Shown here in pieces: positions 27,897 through 36,145 of a stretch of 41,096 nucleotides of DNA. The notes under the pieces were generated by a model. The model was not told the origin of the DNA and did not search any database. It saw only the letters and a list, made by a program, of their open reading frames with translations. This DNA is from Sphingomonadaceae bacterium. Lineage in GTDB: Bacteria; Pseudomonadota; Alphaproteobacteria; Sphingomonadales; Sphingomonadaceae. The stretch is taken from contig JAJUHA010000018.1 in assembly GCA_029268145.1 (NCBI GenBank), positions 1 to 41,096 of the forward strand, given 5' to 3'. The position numbers and the translations under genes are program-made. Each line of letters starts with the position of its first letter. The stretch's first letter is position 1.

Positions 27897-29387
27897 TCAC
27901 GGGGCAAGGGCGCGCAGCCGGGCCTTCAGCACCTTTCCCGATCCGCCCCGGGGGAGTTCCTCGAGACGGGTGAAGCCCTTGGGCATCTTGGCGGGTGCAA
28001 GGCGGGCGCGAGCTGCAGCGAGGAGTTCCGCGTCGCTGGCCGTGCCGACGATGAAGGCGTGGAGGCGCTCACCCCATTCCGGGTCGGGCAGGCCGACGAC
28101 GGCCACCTCGGTGACGCCGGGCACGGCTTCGAGGACGCGCTCGATTTCGCGCGGGTAGACGTTGACGCCGCCGCTGATGACCATGTCCCTCGCGCGATCG
28201 ACGATGGAGATGTAGCCATCGTCGTCGCGCGTGGCGATGTCGCCGACCGTCACCCAGCCATCGACGAGCGCCTCGGCGGTTTCGGCAGGCCGGTTCCAGT
28301 AGCCGTTGAAGGCGCATGGGCTGCGGGCGAACAGTTCGCCCGGCGTGCCGGCGGGCACGGCGCGGCCGGCCGGGTCGCGCAGCACGACCTCGACCAGCGG
28401 GAAGGGCGTGCCGACCGAGCCGGGCTTTTCGAGCAGCGCGTCGGGGCGGATGTTGGTGACGATGCCGGCCTCGGTCGAGCCGTAGGTCTCGTGCAGCAGG
28501 CCGGGGCCAAGGCGCTCGACCACCCGTTCCTTCAGTGGCTGGGGGAGCGCGGCGGCGTTGGAGATGATGGCCTTGAGGCCAGCCCCGCGCACCCAGCGCG
28601 CCGGAGGGCAGGCGACCATGCGCTGGAGGAGGGTGGGGACGAGAAAGACGCCGGCCAGGCCGGGCGCCGCCAGCGCGGCGAGAATGGACTCCGGATCGGC
28701 CGGGGCGAGGACGGCGGTGCCACCGAAGAGCAGGGGCGCGGCGGCAAAGACGAAGCCGGCGCCATGGGCGAGCGGGGTCACGACGAGGAAGCGGTCGGCG
28801 GCGCCGAAGCAGCCATATTCGCCGGCCATGGCGAGGAAGGTCAGCGTGCGGCTGCGGTGCGAGAGCATGACGCCCTTGGGGGTGCCGGTGGTGCCCGAGG
28901 TGTAGGCGAGCGCGAAGCTGTCGGTCTCGGCGGCGAGCGGCGGCGCGGGTGCGTCGCTGGCGCGCGCGAGAAGCGCCGGCCAGTCGGTGTCGAGGTCCAG
29001 GACGGGGAGACGCGCGGCGCGGGCGGCGGCCGCGGCCGGGCCTTCGGGCGCGTCGGTGACGAGAAGCCGCGGCGTGCAGTCGGCGAGGATGGCGGCGAAC
29101 TCGGCTTCCGTCTGGCGCGGCAGCAGGGTGGCGACGATGGCGCCGGCCTCGGCGAGGCCGGCCACCACCTCGACGTAGCGGAGGTGGTTGGCGGCGACGA
29201 GGGCGACCCGGTCTCCGGGTTTGAGACCGAGACCCGGCGCTGCGTTCCGGGCACGGCGCAGGCGCTCGGCGAGCGCGGCGTAGGAGAGGATCGCGCCAGC
29301 TTGTTCGATCGCGGCCCGCGCAGGCGCGCGCGCGGCCGCTGCGCCGATGGCGCGGGCCAGCGTCAGCTCGACCCGGCCATCAGCCAC
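27897..29387 (-). CDS. AMP-forming acyl-CoA ligase/synthetase (ANL superfamily)
   Basis: This 496-aa enzyme would activate a carboxylic acid with ATP, then usually CoA. Core motifs are intact: YTSGTTGTPKGVMLSH (phosphate-binding), YGSTEAG, GDIATRDDDGYISIVDR, RDMVISGGVNVYPREIE, and the C-terminal GGSGKVLKARLR with the catalytic lysine. The GTG at 29387 overlaps the end of the amidohydrolase gene by eight bases and gives a normal N-terminus (VADGRVELTLARAIG, initiator read as Met). An ATG at 29426 would add 13 residues inside the upstream gene. It is the second gene of a minus-strand pair, divergent from the TonB-receptor/E1 operon. The acid substrate is unknown. Confidence 0.88.
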   Translation of the reverse strand: MADGRVELTLARAIGAAAARAPARAAIEQAGAILSYAALAERLRRARNAAPGLGLKPGDRVALVAANHLRYVEVVAGLAEAGAIVATLLPRQTEAEFAAILADCTPRLLVTDAPEGPAAAAARAARLPVLDLDTDWPALLARASDAPAPPLAAETDSFALAYTSGTTGTPKGVMLSHRSRTLTFLAMAGEYGCFGAADRFLVVTPLAHGAGFVFAAAPLLFGGTAVLAPADPESILAALAAPGLAGVFLVPTLLQRMVACPPARWVRGAGLKAIISNAAALPQPLKERVVERLGPGLLHETYGSTEAGIVTNIRPDALLEKPGSVGTPFPLVEVVLRDPAGRAVPAGTPGELFARSPCAFNGYWNRPAETAEALVDGWVTVGDIATRDDDGYISIVDRARDMVISGGVNVYPREIERVLEAVPGVTEVAVVGLPDPEWGERLHAFIVGTASDAELLAAARARLAPAKMPKGFTRLEELPRGGSGKVLKARLRALAP

Positions 29388-30249
29388 CGAGGCGCGCCGC
29401 GAGCTTCGGGAAGACGCGCAGCGCATTGTCGCGCATGACGGCGCGGAAGCTCTCGGGACGGAGCCCGTGCGCCTTCATCTCGGTGACCGCCCGGCGGGGG
29501 TCGATCACCGGCCAGTCGGTGCCGAACAGCACCTTCTCCCGCCCGTAGCTGTCCATGTAGTGGAGGAGGCTCGCCGGCAGATGCTTCGGCGCATAGGCGT
29601 CGATGCCGATGAAGACGCGTTCGTGCTTCCAGGCCATGGCGATCATCTCGTCGGTCCAGGGGGTGCCGACGTGGATGCCGATGAGGGTGAGCTCGGGAAA
29701 GTCGATCGCGACCTGGTCGAGGAGGATGGGCCGGGCAACCGAAGGCAGGCGCACGTCCTTCCGGTAGATGAGATTCTGGCCGACCTGGAGCATGAAGGGC
29801 AGCTCCAGCTCGCAGCACTTGGCGTAGATGGGATACCAGCGCGCGGCGTCCGGCGGCAGCGAAAACCAGTGCGGATAGGCGTGGACTCCGACGAAGCCGC
29901 GCTCGCGCGCCTCGTGGAGATCGGCGAGCTGTTCCATGCCGCGCGTGGGGTCGGTGCCGGCGAGCCCCGAGAAGCGATCGGGATGCGCGCGGCACCAGCG
30001 GTCCACCTGTTCATAGGGGATCTCGAAGCTGCCGCGCCAGCGCCGGTCGCCGGCGCGCACTGCAACGAGCAGCGAATGTTCGATCTCCGCTGCGTCCATG
30101 ATGCGCAGATACTCGTCCATCGAGACGCCACCGCGCATCGCCTCGGGCATCCGCACCTGGTCCATGAAGGCGGCATCGAACCCGGTCTGGCCGGCGGCGA
30201 CCTCCTCGGGGCCGAAGAGGTTGACGACGATGTCGATGTGACCGGCCAT
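29380..30249 (-). CDS. amidohydrolase_2-fold protein lacking canonical metal ligands
   Basis: This 289-aa protein has the amidohydrolase_2 (ACMSD/LigW-like) architecture, with LIGIHVGTPWT (H193) and VLFGTDWP (D245) clearly aligned to that family. The N-terminal IDxHxH motif, however, reads H-I-D-I-V-V-N-L-F with V8 and N10 at the two His positions. The LPxxIHTG strand reads LPFMLQVGQ with Q155 at the His position. Three of five usual metal ligands are therefore absent. It may be a metal-independent hydrolase or decarboxylase subfamily, or use other ligands such as H123. The start at 30249 is chosen for AGGAGA upstream; an ATG at 30312 would include promoter-like DNA. The end overlaps the ligase start. 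Confidence 0.83.
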   Translation of the reverse strand: MAGHIDIVVNLFGPEEVAAGQTGFDAAFMDQVRMPEAMRGGVSMDEYLRIMDAAEIEHSLLVAVRAGDRRWRGSFEIPYEQVDRWCRAHPDRFSGLAGTDPTRGMEQLADLHEARERGFVGVHAYPHWFSLPPDAARWYPIYAKCCELELPFMLQVGQNLIYRKDVRLPSVARPILLDQVAIDFPELTLIGIHVGTPWTDEMIAMAWKHERVFIGIDAYAPKHLPASLLHYMDSYGREKVLFGTDWPVIDPRRAVTEMKAHGLRPESFRAVMRDNALRVFPKLAARLGG

Positions 30250-30271
30250 GCGGAATCTCCTGCCTGTCTTT

Positions 30272-30300
30272 TTGTCCATAAGGGTGGATGCAGTCAATAT
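30272..30300 (+). promoter_or_regulatory. candidate promoter of the TonB-receptor/E1 operon
   Basis: TTGTCC (30272-30277) and CAATAT (30295-30300) are separated by 17 bases, a reasonable sigma-70-type -35/-10 pair in an unusually AT-rich stretch. It would start transcription near 30307, about 90 bases ahead of the receptor ATG at 30396. It overlaps the inverted repeats described at 30273-30316. Confidence 0.4.
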
Positions 30301-30316
30301 CCATGTGGACACCCTT
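30273..30316. promoter_or_regulatory. candidate operator, interleaved inverted repeats (IclR?)
   Basis: The divergent gap contains TGTCCA (30273-30278) facing TGGACA (30306-30311), and AAGGGTG (30280-30286) facing CACCCTT (30310-30316). Locally, TCCA-N6-TGGA (30275-30288) and TCCATGTGGA (30300-30309) are two TCCA/TGGA inverted repeats. Sites with TGTCC/GGACA half-sites are used by several IclR-family regulators, and an IclR gene ends this operon. The site overlaps the candidate promoter and could repress both divergent transcripts. Confidence 0.45.
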
Positions 30317-30395
30317 GACGACCTGCGGCGATGATGACAGCATGCTGACAGCTCGATGCGGCGCGGGGCCGGCGTCGGCAGGCTCGGGGAACGGG

Positions 30396-32618
30396 ATGAC
30401 GGCGAAACTCTCGGCGATCGCGGCGCTGCTTTCGGGGACGGCGGCGCTGGCGCAGCAACCTGCGACGCGCGGCGAACCGGCGTCTGAGGCGGCCGACATC
30501 ATCGTCACGGCCGACCGGTTCGAGGCCTCGGTCCAGGATGTGCCCATTTCGCTGACCGCGGTTTCCGGCGAGACGCTCGAGCAGGCCGGGATCCGCGACA
30601 CCGAGGGGCTGGCGAACCTCACGCCCGGCCTTCTCGTCCAGCGCTCGGTGGTGGGCAAGATCACCGTCCGCGGCGTGGGCAACGAGAACTACACCATCGC
30701 CGGAGACCCGGGAATCGCGGTCCATGCCGATGGCGTCTATGTGGCGCGGGCCGCGGCCGGCCTGTTCGACCTGTTCGACATCGAGCGGGTGGAGGTGCTG
30801 CGCGGGCCGCAGGGCACGCTCTATGGCCGCAACGCGACCGGGGGCGTCATCAACATCCTGCCCAACCGCCCGACCGACCGGTTCGAGGCGATGGGCGCGA
30901 TCGAGATCGGCAACTATGACGCCGTGCGCATCGAGGGCATGGTCAATGTCCCGCTCGGCGGTGGCTTCGCTGCCCGGGTGGCGGGGTTCGGCCGCTGGCG
31001 CGACGGGTTCACGACCAACATCTTCCCCGGTGCCGACGCGCGCGGCTTCGGCGACCTCGACAGCAAGGATGGCTGGGGGGTGCGCGGCCAGCTCGCCTTC
31101 GACAATGGCGGGGCCTTCACGGCGCGCCTCGCCGTCGAGCATCTCGACGACGATAGCAACCTGCCACCCTACAAGTATCTGAACCGGCCCGACGCGCTGC
31201 CGGATGCCGACTTCGGCGGCTTCGGCCGGCAGTCCCTGCGGACCGTCAACCAAGGCTTCGAGGCCGACATTCCCGGAAGCGGGCGGAGCGTGGGCGGTGA
31301 CGAGGACTTCTTCCTGACGCGGCAGACAGGGGTGGCGCTGCATCTCGGGCTCGATGTCGGCTTTGGCACGATCACCTCGCTGACCGGCTACCGGCGGACG
31401 CGGTTCAACTGGTTCAACGATGGTGACGGATCGGATGTCTTCTATGTGAACTACATCCAGCAGGACGCCAACGAGCAGTGGAGCCAGGAGATTCAGCTGG
31501 CTTCCAACAGCGACGGGCGGCTGGACTGGTTCGTCGGCGGCTATTTCTTCAATGAGACAGGCTCGAGCTTCATCGCGCTTCCCTTCCCCTTCGGCTTTGG
31601 ACTGCCCTTCTACATCGCGATCGACGGGACGGCGGAAACGACCTCGTTCGCCGGCTTCGGCGAGGCGCGCTGGCGGGCGACCGACCGACTGACGCTCACG
31701 GCGGGCCTGCGCTACACCAGCGAGGACCGGTCGACGGCCTACCGCTACGAGATCAACTTCGGTGCGCCGGTGGTGGTCAATCCGGACCTCGAGGGCAGCT
31801 ACAACGCCTTCACCCCACGCTTCGTCGTCCAGTATGACCTCAGTGAAGTGGTCAACCTCTATGCCTCGGCGACGCGCGGCTTCAAGTCGGGCGGGTTCAA
31901 CCTGCTCGCGATCCAGCCCGGGTTCGATCCCGAGTTCGTTTGGGCCTACGAGGGCGGCGTGAAGGTCCAGACCGCTGACCGGCGCCTCTCGGGCTCGGCC
32001 AACCTCGTCTATTACGACTACAAGGACATGCAGGTGGGGCAGATCGTCAACCTGCAGTCGGTACTGACCAACGCCGCGCGCTCGCGCATCTGGGGCTTCG
32101 AGGCGGAAGTGACCGGCCAGCCGATGGAACGGCTGCAGCTTGGCGGCACGTTCGCCTGGCTCGACGCGAAGTACAAGGACTTCTGCACCGGCGACCCGAC
32201 CCAGCCGACCGCACCGGCAGACCCCGGCTGCGATCCCGCCAACCCCATCAGCCTGGCCGGCAACACCCTGCCACGCGCGCCAGAATGGACCCTGACGGGC
32301 TTCGCCAGCCTCGACTTCGACCTGCGCGACGGTCAACGGCTCAACTGGCGCGGCGACGTGCGCTACCAGAGCCTCGTCTACTTCACGCAGTTCAACCGCC
32401 CGCTCATCTCCCAGCCGGGCTATCCCACGATGAACATGGCGCTGACCTGGCTGCCGCCCTCGGGCAGGTTCGAGCTGGGCCTGTTCGTCCAGAACCTGTT
32501 CAACGAGGTCTACTTCACCGAGGTGCTGGAATCGGGCGCGTTCAACCCGCAGCTGGTCGGCCAGGCCTATGTGGCGCCGCCACGGACCTGGGGCCTGCGC
32601 GCTGCCGTCCGCTTCTGA
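30396..32618 (+). CDS. TonB-dependent outer-membrane receptor of the catabolic cluster
   Basis: This 740-aa receptor has a signal peptide (MTAKLSAIAALLSGTAALAQ), TonB box ADIIVTADR near 33-41, plug motifs VQDVPISLTAVSGETLEQAG and VEVLRGPQGTLYGRNATGG, and a barrel ending in AAVRF with terminal Phe. This subclass is abundant in sphingomonads, where members import plant- or lignin-derived and other organic compounds, as well as siderophores. The start at 30396 is chosen for the signal peptide; upstream in-frame ATGs at 30288 and 30342 add non-signal sequence. It overlaps the next gene by one base (TGATG), tying it to the E1/lipoyl genes, so its ligand is probably their substrate precursor. Confidence 0.9.
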   Translation: MTAKLSAIAALLSGTAALAQQPATRGEPASEAADIIVTADRFEASVQDVPISLTAVSGETLEQAGIRDTEGLANLTPGLLVQRSVVGKITVRGVGNENYTIAGDPGIAVHADGVYVARAAAGLFDLFDIERVEVLRGPQGTLYGRNATGGVINILPNRPTDRFEAMGAIEIGNYDAVRIEGMVNVPLGGGFAARVAGFGRWRDGFTTNIFPGADARGFGDLDSKDGWGVRGQLAFDNGGAFTARLAVEHLDDDSNLPPYKYLNRPDALPDADFGGFGRQSLRTVNQGFEADIPGSGRSVGGDEDFFLTRQTGVALHLGLDVGFGTITSLTGYRRTRFNWFNDGDGSDVFYVNYIQQDANEQWSQEIQLASNSDGRLDWFVGGYFFNETGSSFIALPFPFGFGLPFYIAIDGTAETTSFAGFGEARWRATDRLTLTAGLRYTSEDRSTAYRYEINFGAPVVVNPDLEGSYNAFTPRFVVQYDLSEVVNLYASATRGFKSGGFNLLAIQPGFDPEFVWAYEGGVKVQTADRRLSGSANLVYYDYKDMQVGQIVNLQSVLTNAARSRIWGFEAEVTGQPMERLQLGGTFAWLDAKYKDFCTGDPTQPTAPADPGCDPANPISLAGNTLPRAPEWTLTGFASLDFDLRDGQRLNWRGDVRYQSLVYFTQFNRPLISQPGYPTMNMALTWLPPSGRFELGLFVQNLFNEVYFTEVLESGAFNPQLVGQAYVAPPRTWGLRAAVRF

Positions 32619-33436
32619 TGCCGACCTTCACCGCTCCCGACGGAACCCCGCTCTGGTACGACGACCGGGGGCAGGGACGACCGCTGCTGCTGCTGCAGGG
32701 TCTCCAGTTCCCGGCCGGCTACTTCTGGCAGCGCAATGTGGAGGCGCTCGCCAGGGAGCACCGCTTCCTGATGCTCGACCGGCGCGCGCAGGGGCTTTCG
32801 GGCAAAGGCCTGGGGCCGCACAGCCTCGACCAGGCGGCCGACGATCTCGCGGCCTTCCTGGCGGCGAGGGACCTTTCGGACGTCTGCCTCGGCGGCGTGG
32901 CGCATGGCGGGATGATCGCGGTGCGCTACCTCGAGCGCCACGGGCCGGCCCGGCTCCGGAGTCTCATCCTCTGCGAGATGACCCCGCGCCTGGTGTCGGC
33001 GCCCGGCTGGGCGCATCCGACCTTTGGCCACTTCCCGCCCGAGGCCGCGGCGGGATTCGCGGCTGGTGTCCGCGCCGACAGGATGGCGGCGCTGGGCGGC
33101 TTCCTGCTCGGCTGCTTTGCCGAGACACCGGATGCCGCGACGCTCGCCGAAATGACGCGCGAGACCTGGCTCACCCCGACCGCGGCGGTCGCCGACTACA
33201 TCGACGACATGGTGCGCTTCGACTGCCGGGCCCTGCTGCCGGCCATCAGGCTGCCCACCCTTCTCGTCTATGGCCGGCGGAACAACCCTGTGATGCCCGG
33301 CGAGGTGGGGCGGTGGATGGCCGGCGCGCTGCCGAACGCGATGCTCGTCGAGCTGGAGCGGGCCGGGCACAGCCCCTTCTGGGACGACCCGCACGCCTTC
33401 AACGCGGCGGTCTCCACCTTCGCGCAGGCGCACTGA
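32618..33436 (+). CDS. alpha/beta-hydrolase-fold protein without canonical triad
   Basis: This 272-aa protein has the alpha/beta-hydrolase fold: an N-terminal W-Y-D-D-R-G-Q-G-R-P-L-L-L-L strand, a central nucleophile-elbow strand, and a C-terminal A-G-H-S loop. The elbow (usually GxSxG) reads G-V-A-H-G with Ala95 at the nucleophile position. The acid position after the YG strand (usually GxxD) reads GRRN with Asn222. The oxyanion-loop HG reads Q27-G28. Only H251 of the triad remains. A hydrolase mechanism is therefore unlikely; it could be a lyase, a cofactor-free oxygenase-like protein, or an acyl-handling partner of the dehydrogenase encoded two genes downstream. It is coupled to the receptor gene. 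Confidence 0.85.
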   Translation: MPTFTAPDGTPLWYDDRGQGRPLLLLQGLQFPAGYFWQRNVEALAREHRFLMLDRRAQGLSGKGLGPHSLDQAADDLAAFLAARDLSDVCLGGVAHGGMIAVRYLERHGPARLRSLILCEMTPRLVSAPGWAHPTFGHFPPEAAAGFAAGVRADRMAALGGFLLGCFAETPDAATLAEMTRETWLTPTAAVADYIDDMVRFDCRALLPAIRLPTLLVYGRRNNPVMPGEVGRWMAGALPNAMLVELERAGHSPFWDDPHAFNAAVSTFAQAH

Positions 33437-33438
33437 GC

Positions 33439-34089
33439 ATGACCGGTCTTGCCCCCGCCTTCCTGATCCTCAAATGGCCGGGCGCCACGGCTGCGGATCT
33501 TGACTGCTGGGCCGAGGCAATCGCGGCAGCGCGCGGCACCGTGCTGGCGAACTGCCCGCCCGATGCGGTCGAGGTGCTTGAGCGGGGCACCACCCACACC
33601 GCGGTCCTCATCGCCCGTTTCGCCTGGGCACCGGATCTCGAGTCCTGGTGGCAAGGCGCGGCGGCTTTTGCAGCCGGCCTGCCCGTCGGTGCCCAGCTGC
33701 TGGCGGCCGATGGCCTCCCCTTCGAAGGCTGGCCGGGAAGCCCAGTGCCGACGATTGCCAGCGTCACAGTCCCGGCCTCGGACCACCCGCGCGGCTACAT
33801 GCTTGTGGAAGGCACGGGCACCGACCAGGCGCGAATGAACGCCTACCGCGACATCATCCTTCCCATGATCGCCGAACGCGGCGGCTTCTATCCGCTGTTC
33901 GAGCTGGGCGGGGCGGTCAGGGTGCTGGCCGGGCAGTGGGCGGAAGGCATCCTTGCCATCTCGCGCTGGCCGGACTGCGCGGCCGCCCGCGATTTCTGGT
34001 TTTCGGAGCGCTACCAGACGGTTGCCATCCCGACCCGGGCGAGCGCCGGGCGCTTCGACGTGCAGCTGATGGCCGGCATCGCCGGCTGA
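33439..34089 (+). CDS. DUF1330-like protein with two ferredoxin-like domains
   Basis: This 216-aa protein has a C-terminal half (about 116-216) with the DUF1330 pattern: GYMLVEGTGTD, then A-Y-R-D-I-I-L-P-M-I-A-E-R-G-G-F, I-S-R-W-P-D-C-A-A-A-R-D-F-W-F-S-E-R-Y, and a closing D-V-Q-L-M-A-G. The N-terminal half (about 1-95) has a similar size and a beta-alpha-beta-like pattern with PDLESWWQGAAAF, suggesting a degenerate second copy. DUF1330 proteins are dimeric alpha-beta barrel relatives of unknown function. It starts two bases after the alpha/beta-fold gene. The 40-base gap to the next gene contains a small CCGGC-GGC-GCCGG hairpin (34099-34111) and AGGAGA. Confidence 0.7.
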   Translation: MTGLAPAFLILKWPGATAADLDCWAEAIAAARGTVLANCPPDAVEVLERGTTHTAVLIARFAWAPDLESWWQGAAAFAAGLPVGAQLLAADGLPFEGWPGSPVPTIASVTVPASDHPRGYMLVEGTGTDQARMNAYRDIILPMIAERGGFYPLFELGGAVRVLAGQWAEGILAISRWPDCAAARDFWFSERYQTVAIPTRASAGRFDVQLMAGIAG

Positions 34090-34129
34090 ACGGAAGGGCC
34101 GGCGGCGCCGGTCGGGACAGGAGACGGGA

Positions 34130-36145
34130 ATGGCCGACACCCCCGATGCCGCGACCGCGGTTGCGATCTACCGGACCATGGCGCGGATCGCTGCCGCCGA
34201 CCGGGCGATCTGCCAGGCGCTGGCCGCCGGGGACCTCCAGTTCCAATATTATCCGGCCGGGGGACAGGAGGCCATTCCGGCAGCGATCGCCTCGGTGCTG
34301 GCGCCCGACGATCTTGCAGTCATCACCTACCGCTGCATCCACGACATCGTCGCCAAGGGCACGCCGATGACCGAGATCATGGCGGAGATGTATGGCCGGG
34401 TGGCCGGCACGTCCAAGGGCAAGGGCGGGCCGATGCACCTCTCCGACCCCCGCTCGGGCCTGATGGCAACCACGGGGATCGTCGGGGCCGGCGCGCCGAT
34501 CGCCAACGGAATCGCGCTCGCGCAGACGCTGAAGGGGACCGGGCGCATCGTCACCTGCGCGTTCGGGGATGGCGCGGCCAACATCGGCGCAGTGCACGAG
34601 GCGCTGAACCTTGCCGCCCTGTGGAAGCTGCCGGTCATCTTCGTCTGCCAGAACAACCTCTACGCCGAATATACGAGCTTCGCCCACTCGACCGCCTCGC
34701 CGTCCATCGCGGCGCGCGCCGAAGGCTATGGCATGGCGGGCGAGCTGGTGGACGGCACCGACCCGTTCGCAATCAGGGCGGCGGCGGCGCGGGCGGTGGC
34801 GCGGGCCCGGGCCGGCGCCGGCCCGACGCTGCTCGAATGCGTCGCCCACCGCCTCCAGGGCCATGCCTTCGGCTCGGACATCGCGCACATGGACATGGCA
34901 GCGCTCGAGCGGGCGAAGGCCGAAGCGCCAATGCGGACCTTCCGCGCCCGGCTCCTCGCCGAAGGCTGGGCGAGCGAGGCGGAGCTCGCAGCGATCGAAG
35001 CCGAGGCGGAGGCGGAGGTCGCCGAGGCGCGGGCCTTCGCCGAGGGCTCGCAGGCGCCGGCAGCAAGCGAGCTCACCACCGACATCTTCGCCGACGAAGC
35101 CGATCGTCCCGATGCGCCGGCGCGTGCCCGGCCGGTGGTGGCGCTGCCCGAGGCGGGCACGCGGATGCTCACCTTCGGCCAGGCAGTGACCGAAGCGCTC
35201 GACCTCGCGCTTGGCAGCGATCCTGCAGTCATCCTGCTCGGCGAGGACATCGAGGATCCCGCCGGCGGGATCGTCAAGATGACCCATGGCCTTTCGACCA
35301 GGCACGGCCGGGCGCGGGTCCGGGGCACGCCGATTTCCGAGCAGGCGATCGTCGGCGCCGGGATTGGTGCTGCCATGTGCGGCATGAAGCCGGTGGCCGA
35401 GATCATGGTCTGCGATTTCGCGATGGTCGCCATGGACCAGATCGCCAATCACGCGGCGAAGCTGCGCTACATGTCGGGAGGGCGGACCTCGGTGCCGATG
35501 GTGATCCGGATGCTGACCGCCGGCAATGTCGGCAGCTTCGGTGCCCAGCATTCGCAGTCGCTCGAGGCCTGGTTCGCGCACATCCCGGGCCTCAAGGTGG
35601 TGGCGCCGTCGAACGCCTACGACGCCAAGGGGATGCTGCTGGCCGCGATCGACGATCCCGACCCGGTCATCTTCCTGGAAGCCATGCGCTGCGTGTTCGT
35701 GCCCGGGCCGGTGCCCGAACTGGCCTACCGGGTGCCGCTGGGCGTCGCCGCCACCGTTCGCGAGGGACGCGACCTCACCATCGTCTCCTGGTCATGGGGG
35801 ATGCAGGAGGCGCTCGCCGGAGCGGAGCGGCTGGCGAAGGACGGCATCTCGGCCGAGGTGATCGACCTCCGGTCGCTGGTGCCGCTCGATTTCGCGGCGC
35901 TCGGCGAATCCGCCGCGCGGACCGGGCGGGTGCTCATCGTCCACCCGGCGGTCGAATTCGGCGGCTTCGGCGCCGAGCTTGCCGCGCGGCTCCAGGAGGC
36001 GCTGTGGGGACGGCTGAGGGCACCGGTCATGCGGCTGGGCGCGGCCTATACGCCCGTTCCCTTTTCCCAGACCCTCGAGGCGCTGCATTTCCCCGATGCC
36101 GACGGGGTGGTCATGAAGGCCCGGGCACTCCTGGAGGCGCGCTGA
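34130..36145 (+). CDS. fused alpha-beta E1 component of a thiamine-diphosphate 2-oxoacid/acetoin-type dehydrogenase
   Basis: This 671-aa protein joins the two E1 subunits. The alpha part (about 1-310) has YYPAGGQEA, KGKGGPMHL and the ThDP motif from GDG (146-148) to NN (175-176). A linker rich in Ala, Asp and Pro spans about 310-345. The beta part (from about 350) has LLGEDIEDPAGG, the catalytic-type glutamate E404 in GTPISEQAI, an A-E-I-M-V-C-D-F segment and GAQHSQSLEAWF. It would decarboxylate a 2-oxoacid or cleave a hydroxyketone and reductively acylate a lipoyl group. The lipoyl domain is the next gene (ATGA-type overlap). No E2 core or E3 is nearby. The substrate is unknown. Confidence 0.9.
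   Translation: MADTPDAATAVAIYRTMARIAAADRAICQALAAGDLQFQYYPAGGQEAIPAAIASVLAPDDLAVITYRCIHDIVAKGTPMTEIMAEMYGRVAGTSKGKGGPMHLSDPRSGLMATTGIVGAGAPIANGIALAQTLKGTGRIVTCAFGDGAANIGAVHEALNLAALWKLPVIFVCQNNLYAEYTSFAHSTASPSIAARAEGYGMAGELVDGTDPFAIRAAAARAVARARAGAGPTLLECVAHRLQGHAFGSDIAHMDMAALERAKAEAPMRTFRARLLAEGWASEAELAAIEAEAEAEVAEARAFAEGSQAPAASELTTDIFADEADRPDAPARARPVVALPEAGTRMLTFGQAVTEALDLALGSDPAVILLGEDIEDPAGGIVKMTHGLSTRHGRARVRGTPISEQAIVGAGIGAAMCGMKPVAEIMVCDFAMVAMDQIANHAAKLRYMSGGRTSVPMVIRMLTAGNVGSFGAQHSQSLEAWFAHIPGLKVVAPSNAYDAKGMLLAAIDDPDPVIFLEAMRCVFVPGPVPELAYRVPLGVAATVREGRDLTIVSWSWGMQEALAGAERLAKDGISAEVIDLRSLVPLDFAALGESAARTGRVLIVHPAVEFGGFGAELAARLQEALWGRLRAPVMRLGAAYTPVPFSQTLEALHFPDADGVVMKARALLEAR

Noticed and set aside
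30294-32336. A 680-codon open frame on the minus strand
   Set aside because: Antisense to the TonB receptor at 30396-32618, with no recognisable motif.
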